From NCBI GenBank assembly GCA_019747655.1, contig JAIEQO010000736.1, forward strand, positions 1-34,050: a DNA stretch of 34,050 nt. Reading direction: 5' to 3'. Below the pieces are notes generated by a model, which was not told where the DNA came from, did no database searches, and worked only from the letters and a program-made list of their open reading frames with translations. A program made the translations under genes and the position numbers. The stretch comes from Gemmataceae bacterium (GTDB lineage: Bacteria > Planctomycetota > Planctomycetia > Gemmatales > Gemmataceae). Of the stretch, positions 19,023 through 29,218 are shown piece by piece (the stretch's first letter is position 1; the number at the start of each line of letters is the position of its first letter).

Positions 19023-21814
19023 CCGCCCCGCCCCCGGACGCCGACGGCGGTTCCCCCGGGCCGGTGCCGGTCGCGCGGCTGACCGGTGTCGGGCTGAGGT
19101 ACGGCCGAACGCGGGCGCTCGACGCCGTCACCCTCGACCTGCCGGCCGGGATGGTGGTCGGGCTGATTGGCCCGGACGGGGTCGGCAAGTCCAGCCTGCT
19201 CGCGCTGGTCGCCGGGGTCCGCCGGGTCCAGGAGGGGCGGGTCGAGGTACTCGGCGGCGACATGGCGGACGTCGGCCACCGCCGCCGAGTCTGTCCCCTG
19301 ATCGCCTACCTGCCGCAGGGGTTGGGAAAGAACCTGTACCCCACCCTCTCGGTCTTCGAGAACGTGGACTTTTTCGGCCGGTTATTCGGCCACGACCGGG
19401 AGGATCGCCGCCGCCGGATCGACGCGCTGTTGGAGAGCACCGGGCTGGCCCCGTTCGCCGACCGGCCCGCCGGCAAGCTGTCCGGCGGGATGAAGCAGAA
19501 GCTCGGCCTGTGCTGCTCGCTCATCCACGATCCCGACCTGCTGATCCTCGATGAGCCGACGACGGGCGTCGATCCCCTGTCCCGCCGCCAGTTCTGGGAA
19601 CTGATCGACCGCATCCGGGGCGGCCGGCCGGGCATGAGCGTCGCCGTCGCCACCGCCTACATGGACGAGGCCGCCCGGTTCGACCGGCTCGTCGCGGTGG
19701 ACGCCGGTCGCGTCCTCGCCACCGGGACGCCGGCGGAACTGCTCGCCCGCACGGGCACCCCGTCACTGGAGGCGGCTTTCATCGCCCTCTTGCCGGAGGA
19801 GAAGCGCCGCGGGCACCGGGAGGTGATGATCCCGACCCGACCGGCGTCCGAGGGCGTGGTGGCCATCGAGGCGGTCGAGTTGACGAAGCAATTCGGTGAC
19901 TTCGTTGCGGTGGACCGGGTGAACTTCCGGATCGAGCGGGGGGAGATCTTCGGCTTCCTCGGGTCCAACGGGTGCGGCAAGACGACGACCATGAAGATGC
20001 TGACAGGCCTGCTCCCGGCGAGCGGCGGGCAGGCCCGCCTGTTCGGTCAGACCGTCGATGCAGACGACATCGAGACCCGTCGGCGGGTCGGCTACATGTC
20101 GCAGGGGTTCTCGCTCTACACCGAACTGACGGTCCGGCAGAACCTGGTCCTGCACGCCCGGCTCTTCCAAGTGCCGCGGGACGAGATCCCCGACCGCGTC
20201 GCAGACCTGGCCGAGCGGTTAGGCCTCTCCCACATTCTGGACGCCCTGCCGGAGTCGCTCCCCCTGGGGCAGCGGCAGCGGCTGTCGCTGGCGGTCGCCC
20301 TCGTCCACCGGCCCGAACTCCTGATCCTCGACGAGCCGACATCGGGGGTGGACCCGGTGGCCCGGGACGGCTTCTGGCAGTTCCTGATCGACCTGTCCCG
20401 CCGCGACCGGGTGACCATCTTCATCTCCACCCACTTCGTGAACGAGGCCGCGCGGTGCGACCGGATCTCGCTGATGCACGCCGGGAGGGTGCTGGTCAGC
20501 GATACGCCCGCCGGGCTGGTCGAGCGGCGCGGGGCGGGGTCGCTTGAGGACGCCTTCATCGATTACCTGGAGGAGGCGGCGGGCGAGGACGCGGGGGCCA
20601 AGCCGGCCCCCGTGGCTCATCCCGAGGGAGTGAAGTCGCCAGCCCCGCCGCGTGCCTCCGCCGAAGGCGGGCCGCCCGGCGGCCGGTTCTTCAGCACCCG
20701 CCGGATGCTGAGCTACGCCCGCCGGGAGTCGCTGGAGTTGCGGCGAGATCCGATCCGGGCGACTCTGGCGCTCGTCGGCAGCGTGGTGCTGATGCTCATC
20801 ATGGGCTACGGCATCACGATGGACATGGAAGACCTGCCCTACGCCGTGCTGGACCGCGACCAGACGGCGGTGAGCCGAGAGTACGCCCTCAACTTGGCCG
20901 GGTCGCGGTACTTCTCCGAACGGTCCCCGGTCGCCGACTATGAGGAGGTCGATCGGCGGATGCGGTCGGGGGAGTTGAGCGTGGTGATCGAACTCCCGTC
21001 CGGGTTCGGGCGGGACCTGGCGCGCGGCCGGCCGGTGCAGATTGGCGTCTGGGTGGACGGGGCCATGCCGTCGCGGGCCGAGACCGTCCGGGGCTACGTC
21101 CAGGGGATGCACGCCCAGTGGCAGGCGGACATGGCCCGCCGCCGGCTCGGCCAGCCGGTCACGTCGGCCCCGGCCACAGTCGAGACGCGGTTCCGGTACA
21201 ACCCGGACGTCAAGAGCATCGTGGCGATGGTCCCGGGCGTCATCCCCCTGCTACTGATGCTGATCCCGGCCATGCTCGCGGCCCTCTCCGTGGTGCGGGA
21301 GAAGGAACTCGGCTCGATCATCAACTTCTACGCGACGCCGACCACCCGGCTAGAGTTCCTGCTCGGCAAGCAACTCCCCTACGTGGCCCTCGGGATGCTC
21401 AACTTCCTGCTGCTCGTTCTGCTTGCGGTGGTCGTGTTCGGGGTGCCGTTCACGGGCAACTTCACGACCCTGGTCGCCGGGGCTCTCCTCTACGTCGGCT
21501 GCGCGACCGCGATGGGGCTGCTCATCTCCTCGTTCATGCGCAGCCAGGTGGCGGCCATCTTCGGCACGGCGGTGCTCACGATCCTGCCCGCCGCATCCTT
21601 CTCCGGGATGATCGACCCGGTTTCGTCGCTGGCGGGCGTTGGGGCCTGGGTTGGGCGGGTCTACCCGACCACGCACTTCCTCACGATCTCCCGCGGCACC
21701 TTCTCGAAGGGCCTCGGGTTCGACGACCTCGCCGGCTCGTTCGTGCCGCTCCTCGTCGCCGTCCCGATTCTCATCGGGGCGGCCGCGGCGTTCTTGAAGA
21801 AACAGGAAGGGTGA
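19019..21814 (+). CDS. RbbA-like ABC transporter: two ATPase domains fused to an ABC-2 permease
   Basis: ATGA overlap with the previous gene. Walker [20 protein letters not shown] and [16 protein letters not shown]; signature [10 protein letters not shown] and [10 protein letters not shown]; Walker [14 protein letters not shown] and [14 protein letters not shown]-terminal multi-TM permease. Confidence 0.93.
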   Translation: MTAPPPDADGGSPGPVPVARLTGVGLRYGRTRALDAVTLDLPAGMVVGLIGPDGVGKSSLLALVAGVRRVQEGRVEVLGGDMADVGHRRRVCPLIAYLPQGLGKNLYPTLSVFENVDFFGRLFGHDREDRRRRIDALLESTGLAPFADRPAGKLSGGMKQKLGLCCSLIHDPDLLILDEPTTGVDPLSRRQFWELIDRIRGGRPGMSVAVATAYMDEAARFDRLVAVDAGRVLATGTPAELLARTGTPSLEAAFIALLPEEKRRGHREVMIPTRPASEGVVAIEAVELTKQFGDFVAVDRVNFRIERGEIFGFLGSNGCGKTTTMKMLTGLLPASGGQARLFGQTVDADDIETRRRVGYMSQGFSLYTELTVRQNLVLHARLFQVPRDEIPDRVADLAERLGLSHILDALPESLPLGQRQRLSLAVALVHRPELLILDEPTSGVDPVARDGFWQFLIDLSRRDRVTIFISTHFVNEAARCDRISLMHAGRVLVSDTPAGLVERRGAGSLEDAFIDYLEEAAGEDAGAKPAPVAHPEGVKSPAPPRASAEGGPPGGRFFSTRRMLSYARRESLELRRDPIRATLALVGSVVLMLIMGYGITMDMEDLPYAVLDRDQTAVSREYALNLAGSRYFSERSPVADYEEVDRRMRSGELSVVIELPSGFGRDLARGRPVQIGVWVDGAMPSRAETVRGYVQGMHAQWQADMARRRLGQPVTSAPATVETRFRYNPDVKSIVAMVPGVIPLLLMLIPAMLAALSVVREKELGSIINFYATPTTRLEFLLGKQLPYVALGMLNFLLLVLLAVVVFGVPFTGNFTTLVAGALLYVGCATAMGLLISSFMRSQVAAIFGTAVLTILPAASFSGMIDPVSSLAGVGAWVGRVYPTTHFLTISRGTFSKGLGFDDLAGSFVPLLVAVPILIGAAAAFLKKQEG

Positions 21815-22938
21815 TGATGCGAGCCGGCAACGTCCTGCACCTAGGGATCAAGGAACTGTGGAGCTTGGCCCGCGACCCGATGATGATCGGGCTCATCGCC
21901 TTCGCCTTCACGGTCTCGGTGTACACCGGGGCGAAGGCCCTGCCGGAGACGCTCAACAAGGCACCGATCGCGATCGTGGACTACGACCGGTCGCCGCTGT
22001 CGCAACGGATCGCCGGGGCATTCTACCGCCCCCAGTTCATCCCCCCGGAGCAGATCTCTCCGGCCGAGATGGACGCCCGGATGGACGCCGGGCTCGACAC
22101 TTTCGCCCTGGTCATCCCGCCCGACTTCCAGCGGGACGTGCTCGCCGGGCGACAGCCGGCGATCCAGCTCAACATCGACGCGACCCGGATGAGCCAGGCG
22201 TACACCGGCAGCGGGTACGTCCAGGCGATCGTGGACGGGGAAGTCCGGGCGTTCGCCGCCCGCTACCGGTCGAACCCGACGCCGCCCGTGGACCTGGCGG
22301 TGCGGGTCCGGTTCAACCCTGAGCTGAACAAGTCCTGGTTCGGGGCGGTGATGAAGCTGATCGATAACGTGACCATGCTGGCAATCGTACTGGCCGGGGC
22401 CGCCCTGATCCGCGAGCGGGAGCGAGGGACGGTCGAGCACCTGCTGGTGATGCCGGTAACCCCGTTCGAGATCATGATGAGCAAGGTGTGGGCGACGGGG
22501 CTGGTGGTTCTGGTCGCGTGCAGCGCCTCCCTAGTCGTGGTGGTGCAGGGGTTGCTGTCGGTGCCGGTCGAGGGCTCCCGGCTGCTGTTCCTGGGCGGGG
22601 TCGCGCTCCACCTGTTCGCAGCAACGTCCCTGGGGATCTTCATGGGCACGTTTGCCCGGTCGATGCCACAGTTCGGACTGCTCCTGATGCTGGTGCTGCT
22701 GCCGCTGCAAATGCTCTCCGGGAGCGTGACCCCCCGCGAGAGCATGCCGGAGTGGGTCCAGACCGTGATGCTGGCGGCCCCGAACACGCACTTTGTGATG
22801 CTCTCCCAGGGGATTCTGTACCGCGGGGCGGGGGTGAGCGTCGTCTGGCCGCAGTTCCTCGCCCTCGGCCTGATCGGGGCCGCGTTCTTCGGCGTGGCCC
22901 TCGCCCGCTTCCGAAAGGCCATCGCGACGATGGCGTGA
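21814..22938 (+). CDS. ABC-2 type permease (YhhJ-like)
   Basis: Start overlaps the previous stop. ELWSLARDPMMIGLIAFAFTVSVYTGAKALPETLNKAPIAIVDYDRSPLSQRIAGAF...RERERGTVEHLLVMPVTPFEIMMSKVW...LSGSVTPRESMPEWVQ. Confidence 0.93.
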   Translation: MMRAGNVLHLGIKELWSLARDPMMIGLIAFAFTVSVYTGAKALPETLNKAPIAIVDYDRSPLSQRIAGAFYRPQFIPPEQISPAEMDARMDAGLDTFALVIPPDFQRDVLAGRQPAIQLNIDATRMSQAYTGSGYVQAIVDGEVRAFAARYRSNPTPPVDLAVRVRFNPELNKSWFGAVMKLIDNVTMLAIVLAGAALIRERERGTVEHLLVMPVTPFEIMMSKVWATGLVVLVACSASLVVVVQGLLSVPVEGSRLLFLGGVALHLFAATSLGIFMGTFARSMPQFGLLLMLVLLPLQMLSGSVTPRESMPEWVQTVMLAAPNTHFVMLSQGILYRGAGVSVVWPQFLALGLIGAAFFGVALARFRKAIATMA

Positions 22939-23248
22939 GGGTCGCAGACGGGCCGTTCTCGCTGCCCAGCCAAACTCGCCCCATCCGGCCGGTAACGCGC
23001 CTGGAACCGAACTGGCTTCCCGGACCGGATGCCGAATGGACCGGTCCGTTCGGGCCTTGTTGTCAAGCCGGCCGAAGACCGTGGTGACCGACGCTCCGGT
23101 TACCGGCGGCCGCTCGTCGTCGTCAGCCGAGAACCTCGTTGAGCAGCACGGGCAAGACCTCGGCGTATGGCGGTGGCTCGGCAACAAGTCCCGGATCAGC
23201 GTGTTCGACGGCACCGCCAACAGATACCTGAGTGGTGACACTGCGGAG

Positions 23249-23265
23249 TATGCCATAATGGCATA
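23249..23265. repeat. Perfect palindrome TATGCCAT-A-ATGGCATA
   Basis: Read directly; near-perfect over 23246-23268 (GAgTATGCCATaATGGCATAtTC). Confidence 0.7.
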
Positions 23266-23312
23266 TTCAACTGTTTGGTCTGGCTTTACGGTTCACCGTC
23301 GCCGTCGGAGTG

Positions 23313-23354
23313 TTTCGTCGCGGGGGTTCGCAAGAACCCGCCCCCGCGACGGAA
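23313..23354. terminator. Long GC hairpin between convergent genes (CGTCGCGGGGG / CCCCCGCGACG plus inner GTTC/GAAC)
   Basis: Read directly; sits between the end of the plus ABC operon (22938) and the end of the minus methylase-helicase gene (23449). Confidence 0.5.
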
Positions 23355-23448
23355 CGCGACAGAGGCGGCGGGCCTTCGAGCGGTTCACTAGAGCCTGAGG
23401 AGGATTCCGAGCGGGGGTTTTCTTCCGCCGGTCTGCCTGCGCCTTTCG

Positions 23449-26400
23449 CTACGGCGGGCTTTGTCCTTCGCCTTCGGCCTTCTGCTCGCGTTCGCGGCGG
23501 ATGCGTTCTGCAAAGCTCGGGGTTTCCGTCTCCGGGGCATGCTCCTGTGGTGTCGCTGCTGCCAACTCGTTCGCCTCGCCCGCCTCCTCCTGCCTGCGGC
23601 GGATGCGGGCGGCTATCGGCTCCTCGGCGGCCACCGCCTTGCGGTCACTGCGCGGGGCGGCCGATTCAAAGGTATTTGCTGCCTTCAGTGCCTTGATGCG
23701 GCCGGCCAGCTCGCCGGTCGTCGGCCCGCCGTCCGGCTTCGGCTCGTCGCCCCGCCCGGTCAGCGCCGTCTTCAAGGCGTCTCGAAAGCCGGCCAACTCG
23801 TTGAGGTACGCCTCGTGGGCGAATGGCTTTCCGAGCCGCTCCTGGTAGTCGCGCAGTTGACCCTCGGCGATGCCGGCGTCCTGCCGGATGCGGACGATCT
23901 CCGAGCCGTAGGACGCGGCGATCCGCTCGGCGGCGTTCAGGACCGCCCGCGGCCCCTGGTGTTCGCGGGACAGGCCGTAGGTTCTGGTTGTTTCCCCTTC
24001 GAGGTACACGTCCGGCGGGAAACTCGGATGCAGTACCAGTCCGAACGCCAGCCCCCGGTAGGTGCCAATCGGCATCCGGGTCGTGTCCCGCACGTCCCTG
24101 GTCAGGGATTCGAGCTTGCGGCCGAGCACGGCCGGCACGTCTTCGCGGGAGAGCGCGTGCTTTCCGACGGTAACCGGGTCGTGGGCATGGTCGGAGGCGG
24201 TCTGCTCGTCGGTAGCGAGCCTTTCGATCCGGTCATTGATGGCGTCGATGCGGTTCGGCAGGTCGCGCACGCTGCGGCGGGCGACGTACTGTTCGTCGAG
24301 ATGGTTCTTCTTCAGGAGCGACAGCCGCTGTAGCTCGGCGTCGGCCTCAGCGAGCGTCAGCACGGCCGGATTGCCGGAGGCAATCGCCTTGACCTCGGCG
24401 TAGGAGAGTTCCTGCCCGCCGATGTCTTCGGCCCGGCGGGCGGCGTTGTCGCCGGTCATCACTTGGCCGATGAACCGGGCTTTGGTCTCCAGCGCCTGCC
24501 ACATGTAGGCGTCGAACGAGCCTTCGGTGACGTAGCGGTAGATCGCCACCTCCTTGTTCTCGTTGCCCTGGCGCAGGATGCGGCCGTCCCGCTGCTCGAC
24601 CTCGGCCGGCTTCCACGGGGCGTCCAGGTGGTGCAGAGCCGCGAGCCGCTTCTGGACGTTGGTGCCGGTGCCCATCTTCTGGGTGCTGCCGAGCAGGACG
24701 CGGACCGCGCCGCTTCGCACCTTCTCGAACAAAGCCTGCTTCTTCGCGTCGGATTCCGCCTCGCCTATGGCGGCGATCTGTTCGGACGGAATGCCCCGCT
24801 GTTCCAGCTTGCGGATGATCTCCTGGTAGGGCGAGTAACCCCAGGTGGTCGGGTTGACGCCGATATCGGAGAAGATGAGCTGCGTCCCGCGCGTGGGCGC
24901 GGTCTGCTCCCAAACGGCGACGACGTTGTCCACCAGCTTGTTGATCTTGGAGTCGAGAAAGTCCGGTGCGGCAGCGTCCAGCATCCGGACGTCGGTGGCG
25001 AGCTTGCGACCGTCCGTGGTAATCGCCAGGGCGTTGTCGATGCGGGGATCAACCTTTTGTGACCGCAGTTTCTCGTACCGCTCGACCAATTCCTGCTGGA
25101 GGGCCTGCTGTTCGTCCGACATCGGCGAGGCGACGACGACCGGCTTGCCGCCGGCCAGCGTCGGCCGGGGCAGGTTCAGCATCTCGGCGGTCTGCACGTC
25201 CGAGAAGGCGCGGAACATCTGCTGGAGTTCCGGCAGGTTGGTGAACTTGGCGAACCGCGAGCGCGGACGCAGCCCCGCCCCGTCCGGGGCGATCTCCATC
25301 GTGTCCACGACCTCGCCGAAGGTCGCGGCCCAGGCGTCGAAATGGTCGATCCCGCGGCTCCTCAGCCCTTCCGGGTCGAGGAAGCGCTGCATGGTGTACA
25401 TCTCGACCATGGTGTTGGAGATCGGCGTGCCGGTGGCAAAAGTGACGCCGTGGCCGGGGTGCTCCTGGCCCAGGTAGCGGGCCTTCATGTACAGGTCGAA
25501 TGCCCGCTCGCTGCCCCCGGTCTGAATGCCGGCAACGCGGTCCATCTTGGTCGGCGTCTCCAGGTTCTTGAAGTAGTGGGCCTCATCGACGAAGACGTGA
25601 TCGACGCCCAGTTCGTCGAAGACCAGCCCGTCGTCCTTCTTGTCCTCGGCCAGCAGGTTCTTGAGCTTCTCCTCGCGGGCGGCTTTTTGCTTTTCGATGG
25701 TCTTGATGAGGTTGCGGTTTGTTCCTTTGCTCGATGCGTGTTCGAGCAGGAGCTGGTCGTACTCGGCGATCTGCTCGCGGAGAAACTCCTCCTGGTAGTC
25801 CTTGCTCATCCCGATCCGCTCGAAGCTGGAGTGGGTGACGATGATCCCGTCCCAGTCGCCCGAAGCGATCTTGGCGGTCAGCATCTTGCGGCGGTCGCGG
25901 GTCAGGTCTTCCTTGGCGGCGACCAGCAGCCTGGCGTTCGGGTAGAGCTGCATGAACTCGCGGGCGAACTGTTCGAGCAGATGGTTGGGGACGACGTACA
26001 TGGGCTTGTGGACGAGGCCCGCCTGCTTCATCTTCATGCCGGTGGCCGACATGGTGAACGTCTTGCCGGCCCCGACGACGTGGGCCAGGAGCGTGTTGCC
26101 GCCGCTCATGCCCCGCCAGACCGCGTCTTTCTGGTGGGGCCGCAGGGAGATGCCGTCCGTCATGCCGGGGAAGTCGAGGTGCGAGCCGTCGAACAGGCGC
26201 GGCCGCAGGTTGTTGTAGGTGTCGTTGTAAATGCGAACCAACCGCTCGGTCCGGTCGGGGTCGGCGAACACGAACGCGCGGAACCGCTCCTTGATGAGCT
26301 TCTGCTTCTCGCGGGCGGCCATTGTCTCCTCGGGGTTCACCACCCGCTCCTCGCGGTCACCGCTCTGGATGGTGTCGTAGATCGTCGGCGACTTCATGTT

Positions 26401-28461
26401 CAGCGCCAGTTCGAGCAGCCAGGTGCCGTTCGCCCGCGCCGTCCCGAAATCGGCTGTGGCCGCGACCGAAACCCGCACGGCGTAGGCCGGCTCCAGGCTC
26501 CAGAGGGCGTCTTTCTTCAGGTGGGAGACGGGTACGTCGCTCGGGGCGACCTTGAACAGGTCGGCGGCGAACGCCTGGATGTCGCTTTCAGGAATCCACG
26601 GCGCGCCCAAGTTGGCGTCGATGTCGCCGGGCAGCACGTCCTCGGGCTGGACCGCCTCCAGGCTTCGGACATTGCGGGCGAACTGCGGCCCGGCCGCGCG
26701 GGCGACTTCCAGTTTGCCCCGGACGTTGCCAGAGAGGTAGGCGTCGGCCGTCTCCCATTTGCCCGATTGCGGGTCTTTGAAGATCAGATCGCCGAGTTCG
26801 GCCTCGACCTGGGATTCCGGTTTGCCGTAGAGCGTGGCGATGAAGTCGAGATAAACCCCGCCATGCTGGTTGAGCGAAACCAAAAGTCCATCTTCGGCGC
26901 TCCTGACCGCCGTGACCGGCGCGAGCCGGCCGACCACATCGCGCAGCAGGATCGGGCTTTTGGCGGCCTTGCCGGTGACCTCGTCGTAGTCTTCGAGCGA
27001 CATCACCAGCATCGCGTCTGGGTCTTCCTTGAACTTCACCAGGTTGGGCATGCGGCGGATGACGCTGCCGTCCCTGGTCTCCCCGAAAGTCGTCTTGTTG
27101 ATCGGCCCGTAGGCGGCCGCGAACCGGTCGTAGGCCCGGTTCAACTCCCGCCGTGATTGCTCGCGGTGCTCTTCCGGCCAGCCTTCGTTCTGGGATTGCA
27201 GGACGCGGCGGGCTTTGTCGCGCAGGTCGATCAGCCCGGCCAGTCGCTTGCCGGTCATGGTGCCGTCGGATTTAAGCGCCGTGCCGCCATAGACGACGGC
27301 CTGCCCCTGCCCGCCGTCGATCTGGTAGATCGCCCGGTCCTCGCCGACGAAGAAGCTGCCCTCGCCGACATGCCGCTCGGCCGGCGGCGGAACGAAGGCA
27401 GGTGGTGCGTCCTCTTTGAACTCTGCTTTCGCCGGGGCCGCGAATGCCGGGAGCCGGTCAATCGCCTGCCGCAGTTGCCCGGCCAGGTCGCCACTGGCTT
27501 CGACGCTGAAGCCTTCGCCGCCATAGAGCGTGTCCTTGCGGGACCAGTTGCCCAGGACCATCTCGGGATGGGTCAAGAAGTAGCGGTTGACGGGAACCTC
27601 TGCGCCATCGATCGCCAGCGGGGCAGCACCCAACCAAGCATCATCAACATGATTGGCTGGCACCCCGGGTGCCCGCTTGCGAAGGAACACGATGTCGGTC
27701 ACCACGGCGGTTCCCTCCCGCTTGAACGCATCGGAGGGCAGGCGGATCGCCCCGACGAAGTCGGCTCGGCCGGCCAGGTACTCGCGGATCGCGGCGTTCT
27801 GCTTATCGAGGGTGAAATGCGATGTGACCAGGGCCAGGACGCCGCCCGGCTTCAGGGCGTCCACGGACTTGGCGAAGAAGTAGTCGTGCAGGGAGAACGT
27901 TTGGCCGCGGTAGTCGAGCTTGAGGTCGGCGAACGGCACATTGCCGATGACCGCGTCGATGCGATCCTCGGGCAACTTCGTGTCGCGGAAATTCTCGATG
28001 CGGATGTCGTGTTCGGGATGGAGCGCTTGGGCGATGCGGCCGGAAATCGAATCGAGTTCGACGCCGATGAAACGATGGCCCTTGTTCCCCTGGCCCATGA
28101 AGTTACCGACGCCACAGCCCGGTTCGAGAATGGTCGCCGCCTCCGGTACGCCCAGTCGGCCGATCCCGGCGTGGATGGCGTCGATCACGGCGGGCGACGT
28201 GTAGAAGGCGTTGAAGGTCGTCCGCTTGGCGCTGGCGTATTCGTCGTCGGTCAGGAGCGAACGCAGGTCCTCCCCGACCGCCTGCCAGCGGGCGTCCTTG
28301 TAGCGGCCGGTCGCCGGGTCGGGGAAGATGGACAGGGCCACCGGCCCGAAGCCGGAGAACCGGGCCAGCGTTTGTTTCTCCGGCGAACTCGCCGGCCGGC
28401 GATCCCGCTCGATGGTCTTGAGCGTGCGGACCGCGGCGAGAATGTCGCGGGCTTTGCCCAT
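23449..28461 (-). CDS. N12-class adenine-specific DNA methylase fused to SNF2/DEAD-type helicase (P1 DarB-like architecture)
   Basis: MTase: TILEPGCGVGNFMGQGNKGHRFIGVELD, VIGNVPFADLKLDYRGQTFSLHDYFFAKSVDALKPGGVLALVTS. Helicase: LLAHVVGAGKTFTMSATGMK, VFVDEAHYFKNL, FATGTPISNTMVEMYTMQRFL, VLLGSTQKMGTGTNVQKRLAALHHLDAPWKPAEVEQRDGRILRQGN. 28461 is the first in-frame ATG downstream of the 105-aa ORF; coding-like sequence extends upstream to ~28640. Confidence 0.9.
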   Translation of the reverse strand: MGKARDILAAVRTLKTIERDRRPASSPEKQTLARFSGFGPVALSIFPDPATGRYKDARWQAVGEDLRSLLTDDEYASAKRTTFNAFYTSPAVIDAIHAGIGRLGVPEAATILEPGCGVGNFMGQGNKGHRFIGVELDSISGRIAQALHPEHDIRIENFRDTKLPEDRIDAVIGNVPFADLKLDYRGQTFSLHDYFFAKSVDALKPGGVLALVTSHFTLDKQNAAIREYLAGRADFVGAIRLPSDAFKREGTAVVTDIVFLRKRAPGVPANHVDDAWLGAAPLAIDGAEVPVNRYFLTHPEMVLGNWSRKDTLYGGEGFSVEASGDLAGQLRQAIDRLPAFAAPAKAEFKEDAPPAFVPPPAERHVGEGSFFVGEDRAIYQIDGGQGQAVVYGGTALKSDGTMTGKRLAGLIDLRDKARRVLQSQNEGWPEEHREQSRRELNRAYDRFAAAYGPINKTTFGETRDGSVIRRMPNLVKFKEDPDAMLVMSLEDYDEVTGKAAKSPILLRDVVGRLAPVTAVRSAEDGLLVSLNQHGGVYLDFIATLYGKPESQVEAELGDLIFKDPQSGKWETADAYLSGNVRGKLEVARAAGPQFARNVRSLEAVQPEDVLPGDIDANLGAPWIPESDIQAFAADLFKVAPSDVPVSHLKKDALWSLEPAYAVRVSVAATADFGTARANGTWLLELALNMKSPTIYDTIQSGDREERVVNPEETMAAREKQKLIKERFRAFVFADPDRTERLVRIYNDTYNNLRPRLFDGSHLDFPGMTDGISLRPHQKDAVWRGMSGGNTLLAHVVGAGKTFTMSATGMKMKQAGLVHKPMYVVPNHLLEQFAREFMQLYPNARLLVAAKEDLTRDRRKMLTAKIASGDWDGIIVTHSSFERIGMSKDYQEEFLREQIAEYDQLLLEHASSKGTNRNLIKTIEKQKAAREEKLKNLLAEDKKDDGLVFDELGVDHVFVDEAHYFKNLETPTKMDRVAGIQTGGSERAFDLYMKARYLGQEHPGHGVTFATGTPISNTMVEMYTMQRFLDPEGLRSRGIDHFDAWAATFGEVVDTMEIAPDGAGLRPRSRFAKFTNLPELQQMFRAFSDVQTAEMLNLPRPTLAGGKPVVVASPMSDEQQALQQELVERYEKLRSQKVDPRIDNALAITTDGRKLATDVRMLDAAAPDFLDSKINKLVDNVVAVWEQTAPTRGTQLIFSDIGVNPTTWGYSPYQEIIRKLEQRGIPSEQIAAIGEAESDAKKQALFEKVRSGAVRVLLGSTQKMGTGTNVQKRLAALHHLDAPWKPAEVEQRDGRILRQGNENKEVAIYRYVTEGSFDAYMWQALETKARFIGQVMTGDNAARRAEDIGGQELSYAEVKAIASGNPAVLTLAEADAELQRLSLLKKNHLDEQYVARRSVRDLPNRIDAINDRIERLATDEQTASDHAHDPVTVGKHALSREDVPAVLGRKLESLTRDVRDTTRMPIGTYRGLAFGLVLHPSFPPDVYLEGETTRTYGLSREHQGPRAVLNAAERIAASYGSEIVRIRQDAGIAEGQLRDYQERLGKPFAHEAYLNELAGFRDALKTALTGRGDEPKPDGGPTTGELAGRIKALKAANTFESAAPRSDRKAVAAEEPIAARIRRRQEEAGEANELAAATPQEHAPETETPSFAERIRREREQKAEGEGQSPP

Positions 28462-28643
28462 CTCCCCGGCGGCCCGGCCGCCGGCTCCGGGGAGGGGAGA
28501 TGGTCCTGCCGCCGTCTCAACCGGCGGCAGGTCTGGTGCGCCCGTCGTGCCGACCGCGACGGGGGCGGCCTCGGACGGAGCGGGCGGTTCGGAAGGCGGG
28601 TCGTCCGCCAGAAGGTCGAAGAGCGACCCCTGGCGGGATCGGG

Positions 28644-28961
28644 TTATTTTTTGGGCGAACGAGCGGCCACCAGGGACATGATTTCGTGGGGTGAGAGGGT
28701 CGCGTCCTCGGTGGCTTGCGAACCGGGAAGCAAACGCTCCTCCATTTCCATCAGGGCCATCTCGAACGCTCGGTAATAGACCTGGACGGCTCCCTCGTCC
28801 GGCCGCGTCGCGGCCATCCGGTGCAGCCAGGTCTCGTGGCCGGCTTTCAACTCCAGGGCGATCCGCTCGACCGTCGCCAGAAGGTTGCGTTCCCTCCGAA
28901 GCCGGTTGTGGAGGGTCTCGTTCTGCTGGATCAGTTCCAGGATGATCGTCTTGTACTGCAT
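28644..28961 (-). CDS. Small conserved-looking protein (105 aa) preceding the methylase-helicase
   Basis: MQYKTIILELIQQNETLHNRLRRERNLLATVERIALELKAGHETWLHRMAATRPDEGAVQVYYRAFEMALMEMEERLLPG; natural composition, same strand. The overlapping N-terminal extension of the 1869-aa ORF is low-complexity and looks non-coding. Confidence 0.7.
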   Translation of the reverse strand: MQYKTIILELIQQNETLHNRLRRERNLLATVERIALELKAGHETWLHRMAATRPDEGAVQVYYRAFEMALMEMEERLLPGSQATEDATLSPHEIMSLVAARSPKK

Positions 28962-29218
28962 GTTCGGCTCCTTGCGGTGAGGTGATCGGTTCGGCCTGTT
29001 CGTCCGGGTCGTCGGGGAAAAGTGTGGGGCCTCGCCCGGAGGGCGGCTTGCGTCGCATCAGGGCCTACCATCAGCGTAGGAAACCGCACCCGTCCGCGCA
29101 AGGACAGACAAGCTATCGCACGGCTGTGATCGCCGGGCAACAACTGCCTGCGGGCGGAATCGATGGGAAAGTGGTGTGCGGTGTGACATGGCGGTCCGGC
29201 CCGTTCGTCATTGTTGCC

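Noticed and set aside
25342-27156. 604-aa plus-strand ORF (and 27157..28776)
   Set aside because: Antisense shadow of the methylase-helicase, which has clear motifs on the minus strand.
28644-29058. N-terminal extension of the 1869-aa ORF (MRRKPPSGRGPTLFPDDPDEQ...)
   Set aside because: Overlaps the better-looking 105-aa ORF in another frame; composition looks non-coding.
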